A stretch of DNA of 8,078 nucleotides from positions 1 through 8,078 of the forward strand of contig JBKDBG010000098.1 in the NCBI GenBank assembly GCA_046314755.1, in the 5' to 3' direction. The stretch is from UBA6183 sp046314755. Lineage in GTDB: Bacteria; Bacteroidota; Bacteroidia; UKL13-3. The position numbers and the translations under genes were made by a program. Positions 1 to 5,352 of this stretch are shown here, piece after piece. Position 1 is the stretch's first letter. The number at the start of each line of letters is the position of its first letter. The notes below the pieces were generated by a model that did no database searches, was not told where the DNA came from, and saw nothing but the letters and a program-made list of their open reading frames with translations.

Positions 1-1234
1 ATTCATAACCCAATAAAACATTGTTTAACATGGCCCATCCGTAAACGCCACCGCCAGCTCTAATTAAATCCGGCCATGGTTCATCTTCAGGATCGGGAGT
101 GATTAATACGCGGAATTTACCGTTTTTGCTGTTTACCCTGTCAATTACTTTTACAACTCCACCAAAGGTACCAACACTAACAGTGCTCCAACCACTAAAT
201 ACAATAGCAGGCCAACCGTCAAATTGTATGCGTACTTTCACGTTTTCTTTTAACAAAGGTAAATCTACTGCTTTAACATACAACTCAACAGCCATTTTTG
301 CGTCTGCGGGCATAATGGTTACAATTTCTTCACCATCTTTTATGTTTTCACCCACACCGGTTTTAAGTACTTTAACCACGTATCCGTCTTGAGGTGCACG
401 TATAATGTATAATCCGCTGCGCAGGCTCAGGTTGCTAAATTCAATTTGCATTTTTGAAACATCGGCCTGCGATTCAAACAGTTCGGCAGCCGTTTCATTT
501 AAGGTTGATTCTGCTTTTGAAATTTTATCTAAATATTCAGCTTCAATGCTGTTTAAATCTATTTCAGCATTAATCAATTCTTGTTGGGCGCTATTGAATT
601 TGTTTTCAGCTGCAATCAATTTGGCTTGTGCCTCTTGGCTTTTGTTGGTTCGGTTTTGTAGTTCGGTTAAACTGGCCAACCCTTGTTTGTAAAGTTGTTC
701 CAAACGTTTGTATTGGTCGTCTGCCAAACGCTGGTTTACGCGAGCGGCTTCCAATTCAGCTTTTTCGCCCGCTAATTTAAAACGACTTTGTTTTACTTTA
801 TTTCTGGCTTGGGCCAACTTAAATTTTAATCCTACCCTTAACGCTTCAACTTGTTTTTGCAAGGCTCCAATTTTATCGCGTTTAGAGAGTATGGCATCTT
901 GCTTGTTTTTAATTTGACTGTCTGTTCTGGATAATAACTGCGGATCTAAAAACTTTTCTTTTACTTCGGAAATGATTACTAATGTGTCACCGGCTTTTAC
1001 AAATTGGCCTTCACGTACCACCCACTTTTCAATTCGCCCTGCAATAATGCTAGGCACGGCTTGAGGCCTGTCTTGTGGTGTAAATGGTGTTACTTTTCCA
1101 TAGCCTTGTATGTTTTGTTGCCAAGGCAAAAACAACATTAAAATCAATATGATTAAGATTCCTGTCATCCACTTACGGATGATTTTAAATTTTTTGGGAG
1201 TTTGAATAAGCTGCGATGTATATAGCTTATTCAT
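1..1234 (-). CDS. HlyD-family periplasmic adaptor (membrane fusion) protein, 3' end cut by window
   Basis: This is an inner-membrane-anchored adaptor that should bridge an ABC exporter to an outer-membrane TolC-type channel. The frame is open from the ATG at 1234-1232 to the window edge (411 codons, no stop seen), so the C-terminus is missing. Visible parts in order: a short cytoplasmic basic N-terminus; one membrane segment at about residues 23-37; the first lipoyl half at about 62-90 (IIAGRIEKWVVREGQ); a long Gln/Glu/Lys/Ala-rich helical hairpin at about 100-270; the second lipoyl half at about 276-309 (IIRAPQDGYVVKV); and a beta-barrel region from about 313. The hairpin tip carries R177, L181 and S188, matching the RxxxLxxxxxxS docking motif of AcrA/HlyD/MacA-type adaptors. 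A GTG two codons upstream (1240-1238) is an alternative start, but ATG is preferred. The gene follows the ABC exporter gene after 47 bases with no terminator between, so the two probably form one operon. The family is clear; the exported substrate is unknown. Confidence 0.93.
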   Translation of the reverse strand, partial: MNKLYTSQLIQTPKKFKIIRKWMTGILIILILMLFLPWQQNIQGYGKVTPFTPQDRPQAVPSIIAGRIEKWVVREGQFVKAGDTLVIISEVKEKFLDPQLLSRTDSQIKNKQDAILSKRDKIGALQKQVEALRVGLKFKLAQARNKVKQSRFKLAGEKAELEAARVNQRLADDQYKRLEQLYKQGLASLTELQNRTNKSQEAQAKLIAAENKFNSAQQELINAEIDLNSIEAEYLDKISKAESTLNETAAELFESQADVSKMQIEFSNLSLRSGLYIIRAPQDGYVVKVLKTGVGENIKDGEEIVTIMPADAKMAVELYVKAVDLPLLKENVKVRIQFDGWPAIVFSGWSTVSVGTFGGVVKVIDRVNSKNGKFRVLITPDPEDEPWPDLIRAGGGVYGWAMLNNVLLGYE

Positions 1235-1281
1235 ATTCACATTATTTTTTATATGGTTGTCTGATAGATTTAGCATGTAAA

Positions 1282-3492
1282 TTATACGTTTTGAATAAGC
1301 CCTTTACTCATTAATTCATCATAAGATCCTTGTACCATTACTTGGCCATCTTGTAACATAATGATATTGTCACATTTTTCCATAATACTTTTTTCATTGG
1401 AAATGATAAGTACGGCACATTTAAAGTCAGCTGATAATATATTTTTGAGAAGATTTTCTTTTTCCTGCTTTTCTGCATTGTAAAAAAACTCGTCAATCAC
1501 AAGTAACTTAGGTTTCGATACAAAGCTACGTGCTAAAAGTAATTTTTGTTTATTACTTTTAGACAAAAAGGTTCCTCCGGCTTCTAAGTTGGTATAAATG
1601 CCTTTATCTAAACCCAATACAAAATCTTTTAATCCCGCTTTTTCAATGGCATCTTCAATATCGCGCAAGTTTATTCCTGCACGCATTAAGGTTATGTTTT
1701 CTTCAATGGTTCCTTCAAATATCTCTTGATCGTTGAGGTTGTTTGCGATAATATTTCTAAAGGCATTCAGGTTGATTTGTTTTAACGGATGTCCATTCAC
1801 TAAAATTCTTCCTTCATATTGTTGTAACATACCCGAAATAATTTTCACCAAGGTACTTTTTCCCGATCCGTTATAACCAAGTATACAAACTTTTTCATGG
1901 TTACTTACGGTGAAGTTTACTTTGCTCAGCACTTTTTTGGGCGATCCGGGATAAAAGTAACTTAAATCTCGAGCTTCCAGTGAAAATCGATTATCAATAT
2001 CTAAATCTTCAAGGTAAATACCGGTGTTTCTTTCAATATCAATATCAGTTACGTGCCCTACTTTATCGGCAGCTGTTATTACATCATATACATTTTCTAA
2101 AGTTGAAATGAGTTTCTCTACCGATGATAGTACCAATAAAATGATTACCTCTGCAGCAACAAATTGCCCTAAATTAATTTGTCGTTCAACCACCAAAATC
2201 CCTCCTAATACAAGTAATCCCGCGGTAATAAATGTTTTAAATGCAATAATGGCTTTAAATTGTTTAACCAATATTTTAAAGTGACTTTTTCTGTAGGTTA
2301 AATAGTTGCTTACCAACTTATCCATTTTGTTAATGGGCAAAGGTGTATCACCGGCTTGTTTAAAGGTAGGCAAGGTTCTGGCCAATTCTTCTATCCAATA
2401 GGCCACTTTGTATTTGTATTTGCTTGATTGAATGTCGGTTTCAACAGCTTTTTTCCCGGTAGCAAAAAAAACGAGAACTATAAAAAATGTGATAAATAAA
2501 CCTAAGAAAATAAATAGTGGATGATAAAATGCGAGTAAGATTAAACCGAATAATATTTGTACACCGGCTGTACTCAAATCAATAAGTATTTTTGGAAGTG
2601 ATTTTTGAATGGTAAGTATATCAAAAAATCGGTTCATTAATTCGGGTGCATAGGTATTTCCAAGCGCTTCAATTTTTAAACGCGGAATCCGATAAGTAAA
2701 CTCCATGGCTGCTTTGGCAAAAATGCGTTGCTGCAACACTTCAACCACACTCAATTGCAATACCTGAATCCAACCGCTTGCAATGGTAGCCGCAATTACC
2801 AAAAACATTAACACAATTACTGAATTTAAAAACAACCCGCCTGAAATGAGTCCGATAATGGCTTGTATACCCAATGGTAAGGCTAAACTTACCAAACCCA
2901 TCATAATCGCGTAAAAGTAAATGTAGCTGATATCGTTTTTCTCTTCTTTCAATAATCGGAATACCCTTTGCAACGGAGTAATGTGTGGATGGTCATCATG
3001 TCCTAACAAGGAAGGAACCTTAAAACAAGTAAAGAATAACAAATGATCATCATCTATTTTTTGCCATTGGGGTTCATTTGGTACCAAACACGTTTGTTTC
3101 AATTCTCCAAAACCAATTAATTTATTGGTTAAGTTGGGTAATGTATCTGAAATTTCTGTTCCGCTTAATTCAACAAGTATATACTCGTTTTTTCCTTTGC
3201 CTTTTCTAACAATGGCAGGTTCCCATTGGTTGTCTTTGCACACAAAACCAATTACCGGAAGTTCGGATTGTGGCACCTCATCAATAAAGGAGCTTTTGCT
3301 TAAATGATGTACTTGAAAAACTACGCGATAATGCTCTGCAATTTCACTCAATTTTTGTGCAAATTCATCAATTGATTGAATGGGAAGCGGCTCGTATCTC
3401 TTATAAAAATTATCTAAAGTAAATGGGTCGTATGCTATTCCGCTATGCTTGAGGAAATGGTTTATGAGTTGAATGAGTTTTTCTATATTCAT
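1282..3492 (-). CDS. ABC exporter (bacteriocin/type I secretion class) with C39-like N-terminus and degenerate ATPase motifs
   Basis: This 736-aa half-transporter fuses membrane and ATPase domains. Residues 1-175 form a soluble N-terminal region. Its spacing (LIQLINHFLKHSGI, then PVIGFV at 79-84) resembles a C39 peptidase-like domain, but it has no Cys-His-Asp triad and begins about where the catalytic Cys would lie. Six membrane segments lie near 189-211, 222-243, 302-322, 325-346, 412-436 and 440-458. The nucleotide-binding domain covers about 505-736. Walker A is intact (GYNGSGKST, 539-547), as are Tyr514 near the A-loop position and Walker B (LLVIDE, 663-668). The signature is LSKSN (643-647) instead of LSGGQ, the H-loop His is Asn699, the D-loop is unrecognisable (FFYNAEKQ), and the Q-loop region (LNDQE, 586-590) is altered. 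The start ATG at 3492-3490 has a weak TTAGG upstream. The next gene in the operon is the HlyD adaptor, so export through a tripartite envelope complex is inferred. The substrate could be a peptide, a protein or a small molecule. Confidence 0.92.
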   Translation of the reverse strand: MNIEKLIQLINHFLKHSGIAYDPFTLDNFYKRYEPLPIQSIDEFAQKLSEIAEHYRVVFQVHHLSKSSFIDEVPQSELPVIGFVCKDNQWEPAIVRKGKGKNEYILVELSGTEISDTLPNLTNKLIGFGELKQTCLVPNEPQWQKIDDDHLLFFTCFKVPSLLGHDDHPHITPLQRVFRLLKEEKNDISYIYFYAIMMGLVSLALPLGIQAIIGLISGGLFLNSVIVLMFLVIAATIASGWIQVLQLSVVEVLQQRIFAKAAMEFTYRIPRLKIEALGNTYAPELMNRFFDILTIQKSLPKILIDLSTAGVQILFGLILLAFYHPLFIFLGLFITFFIVLVFFATGKKAVETDIQSSKYKYKVAYWIEELARTLPTFKQAGDTPLPINKMDKLVSNYLTYRKSHFKILVKQFKAIIAFKTFITAGLLVLGGILVVERQINLGQFVAAEVIILLVLSSVEKLISTLENVYDVITAADKVGHVTDIDIERNTGIYLEDLDIDNRFSLEARDLSYFYPGSPKKVLSKVNFTVSNHEKVCILGYNGSGKSTLVKIISGMLQQYEGRILVNGHPLKQINLNAFRNIIANNLNDQEIFEGTIEENITLMRAGINLRDIEDAIEKAGLKDFVLGLDKGIYTNLEAGGTFLSKSNKQKLLLARSFVSKPKLLVIDEFFYNAEKQEKENLLKNILSADFKCAVLIISNEKSIMEKCDNIIMLQDGQVMVQGSYDELMSKGLIQNV

Positions 3493-3562
3493 CTAGCCTA
3501 AAACATTAATATTGGTGGTTTTGTTTAAGTGAATTTCAACAATTTTGATTATCAATGCGAAA

Positions 3563-3570
3563 CAAAAATA
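3563..3570 (-). promoter_or_regulatory. Candidate -7 element for the exporter operon
   Basis: The minus strand reads TATTTTTG here, an exact match to the Bacteroidota -7 consensus TAnnTTTG. It would place transcription start roughly 60-65 bases before the exporter ATG. No TTG-type -33 element sits at the usual spacing of about 19 bases, and the motif is easy to find by chance in AT-rich DNA, so support is modest. Confidence 0.4.
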
Positions 3571-3638
3571 CAAAAACTGATATTAGTCATTGATTAACAA
3601 ATGCTTAAATTTAGATTTTTTCCAATAGGCAGAATACT

Positions 3639-3646
3639 TATTTTTG
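3639..3646 (+). promoter_or_regulatory. Candidate -7 element for pckA
   Basis: TATTTTTG on the plus strand matches the Bacteroidota -7 consensus TAnnTTTG exactly. It predicts a short leader of about 20 bases before the pckA ATG at 3674, which is typical in placement. No clear -33 TTG is seen at the expected distance. Confidence 0.45.
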
Positions 3647-3673
3647 CCACTACCTAAATAGAAAACCCATAAT

Positions 3674-5269
3674 ATGACAACCAACTCAATAATTGATACC
3701 ATCCTTAATAAGGCTGGTGAGTCATTTGTAAACTTAACACCAGCCCAGCTGGTTGAGCATGCAGTAAAAAATGGTGAAGGTGTATTAACCGATACCGGAG
3801 CGTTAATGGCTGATACGGGAGAGTTTACCGGTCGTTCGCCTAAAGATAAGTTTTCAGTATGCGATGCGAAAACAGAAAATACAGTATGGTGGGGTGATGT
3901 AAATCAAAAATTTGACCCTGAAAAATTTGAAAAACTTTTAAATAAAGTAATCAAACACTACGAAGGAAAGAAAATTTATGTGCGTGATGCTTATGCTTGT
4001 GCCGATCCTCGATTTCGTTTAAACATCAGGGTGATTAATGAAACCGCTTACCACAATTTATTTTGTAATAATTTGTTTTTACGCCCTACTCAAGACGAAC
4101 TAAAAGGTTTTGCTCCTGAGTGGTTAATCCTAAACGCACCAAGCTTTAAAGCAGTTGCCGCTGAAGACGGAACACGTCAACATAATTTTTCCATTATTGA
4201 TTTCAGCAGAAAAATCATTTTAATTGGCGGTTCAGGTTACACCGGTGAAATGAAAAAAGGAATTTTCACGGTGTTAAATTATATTTTACCTGAAGAAAAA
4301 GGTGTTTTATCTATGCACTGCTCTGCCAACATAGGCAAAAATGGCGATACCGCTATTTTCTTCGGTCTTTCAGGTACAGGTAAAACTACATTATCAGCCG
4401 ACCCTGATCGCAAATTAATTGGGGATGATGAACACGGTTGGGCAGCTGATTCAGTGTTTAATTTTGAAGGTGGTTGCTACGCAAAATGTGTTGACTTAAC
4501 CTTAGAAAAAGAACCTCAAATTTTTAATGCCATTAAGTTTGGTGCTTTGGCTGAAAATACTCGTTTTTATCCGGGAACAACAACCATTGATTACACCAAT
4601 ATTTCAGTAACTGAAAATACACGTGCCGCTTATCCGATTCATTTAATCGACAATATCGCAGTTCCATCGGTTGGAGGTGCACCTGAAAATATTTTCTTCT
4701 TAACGGCTGATGCATTTGGTGTTTTACCTCCAATCTCAAAATTAAATGTTGGCCAGGCTATGTATAGCTTTATTAGCGGTTACACCGCTAAAGTTGCCGG
4801 CACCGAAGCCGGAGTTACTGAGCCGCAAGCTACTTTTTCCGCTTGTTTCGGTAAAGCATTTTTACCTTTACATCCGGGCAAATACGCCAAAATGTTAGGC
4901 GATAAGTTAAAAGCAAACCCAAACATTAATGTGTGGTTAATCAATACCGGTTGGACAGGTGGTCCTTACGGAGTGGGATCACGCATGAAGTTGGCTTATA
5001 CGCGTGCTATGATTACGGCTGCATTAAACGGTGATTTGAACAAAGTAGAATTTGAAGCACATCCGGTATTTGGTTATATGATGCCAAAATCTTGTATTAA
5101 TGTGCCGGCTGAGTTATTAAATCCGCGTAACACTTGGGCAGATAAAAATGCATATGATGCACAAGCCAATAAGTTAGCAAATATGTTCGTGAAAAACTTT
5201 GAACAATTTGCTGCAGGTGTTGATGCTGAAATTTTAGCGGCAGCTCCAAAAGCTACACAAAACGCATAA
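3674..5269 (+). CDS. pckA: Phosphoenolpyruvate carboxykinase (ATP)
   Basis: This cytosolic enzyme converts oxaloacetate and ATP to phosphoenolpyruvate, CO2 and ADP, the entry step of gluconeogenesis. Some anaerobes run it in the carboxylating direction. The 531-aa product is close to the usual length (E. coli Pck is 540 aa). Family signatures are intact: the substrate-binding GRSPKDKF (53-60); KKG at 194-196, supplying the active-site Lys; the Mn-ligand His215 in SMHCSANIG; the P-loop GLSGTGKTTL (231-240); the kinase-2/metal motif IGDDEHGW (249-256); and Arg317 in ENTRAAYPI. The P-loop and GDDEHGW context identify the ATP-dependent family rather than the GTP form. The start ATG has no strong Shine-Dalgarno site, only an A-rich leader. 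The gene appears monocistronic: it has its own upstream promoter region and a strong terminator 20 bases after the stop. Nothing odd is seen. Confidence 0.98.
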   Translation: MTTNSIIDTILNKAGESFVNLTPAQLVEHAVKNGEGVLTDTGALMADTGEFTGRSPKDKFSVCDAKTENTVWWGDVNQKFDPEKFEKLLNKVIKHYEGKKIYVRDAYACADPRFRLNIRVINETAYHNLFCNNLFLRPTQDELKGFAPEWLILNAPSFKAVAAEDGTRQHNFSIIDFSRKIILIGGSGYTGEMKKGIFTVLNYILPEEKGVLSMHCSANIGKNGDTAIFFGLSGTGKTTLSADPDRKLIGDDEHGWAADSVFNFEGGCYAKCVDLTLEKEPQIFNAIKFGALAENTRFYPGTTTIDYTNISVTENTRAAYPIHLIDNIAVPSVGGAPENIFFLTADAFGVLPPISKLNVGQAMYSFISGYTAKVAGTEAGVTEPQATFSACFGKAFLPLHPGKYAKMLGDKLKANPNINVWLINTGWTGGPYGVGSRMKLAYTRAMITAALNGDLNKVEFEAHPVFGYMMPKSCINVPAELLNPRNTWADKNAYDAQANKLANMFVKNFEQFAAGVDAEILAAAPKATQNA

Positions 5270-5289
5270 AACAATTTGTTCACAATATG

Positions 5290-5319
5290 AAAACGGCTGC
5301 CATTAGGTGGCCGTTTTTT
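5290..5319 (+). terminator. Intrinsic terminator after pckA
   Basis: A 12-base-pair hairpin is formed by AAAACGGCTGCC (5290-5301) and GGTGGCCGTTTT (5306-5317), with two central G-U wobbles and an ATTA tetraloop. The U-tract (5314-5319) overlaps the 3' arm. The stem is near-symmetric with A-rich 5' and T-rich 3' flanks, but no minus-strand gene ends here. Its job is most simply to end pckA transcription and insulate the helicase gene. Confidence 0.9.
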
Positions 5320-5322
5320 GTT

Positions 5323-5330
5323 TATTTTGG
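5323..5330 (+). promoter_or_regulatory. Possible -7 element for the helicase gene
   Basis: TATTTTGG is a near match (one base off) to TAnnTTTG, lying 22 bases before the helicase ATG and directly after the pckA terminator T-tract. A separate promoter for the helicase is expected, because the terminator blocks read-through. This particular site is weak evidence only. Confidence 0.25.
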
Positions 5331-5352
5331 ATGCATACTGATCCATTAAAAT

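Larger units (their letters stand above)
3493..3673. promoter_or_regulatory. Divergent intergenic promoter region between exporter operon and pckA
   Basis: This 181-base AT-rich gap separates the two divergently transcribed units and must hold both promoters. No small gene or RNA is recognisable in it. It contains one TATTTTTG match on each strand (listed separately) and an imperfect inverted repeat, ATCAATG at 3551-3557 against CATTGAT at 3588-3594. The repeat flanks the candidate -7 element for the exporter operon. Confidence 0.7.

Noticed and set aside
99..917. Three plus-strand open frames (99-392, 405-692, 708-917)
   Set aside because: They lie antisense to the HlyD-like gene, whose minus-strand frame gives a coherent adaptor protein over the whole stretch. 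Their translations are low-complexity Ser/Leu/Phe-rich shadows.
1235..1281. Possible terminator or separate promoter between exporter and adaptor genes
   Set aside because: No hairpin with a T-tract and no TAnnTTTG match is seen in these 47 bases; co-transcription is simpler.
2464..2471. Run of eight A bases in the exporter gene, a possible frameshift site
   Set aside because: The frame reads through cleanly on both sides (VFFATGKKAVET) and all downstream domains are in frame, so no frameshift is indicated.
2024..3307. Plus-strand open frames at 2024-2284 and 3125-3307
   Set aside because: Both are antisense to the ABC exporter coding sequence and have no recognisable domain.
4533..5346. 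Minus-strand open frames at 4533-4739 and 5074-5346
   Set aside because: Both are antisense to pckA. The second also begins beyond the pckA terminator hairpin and has no family signature.
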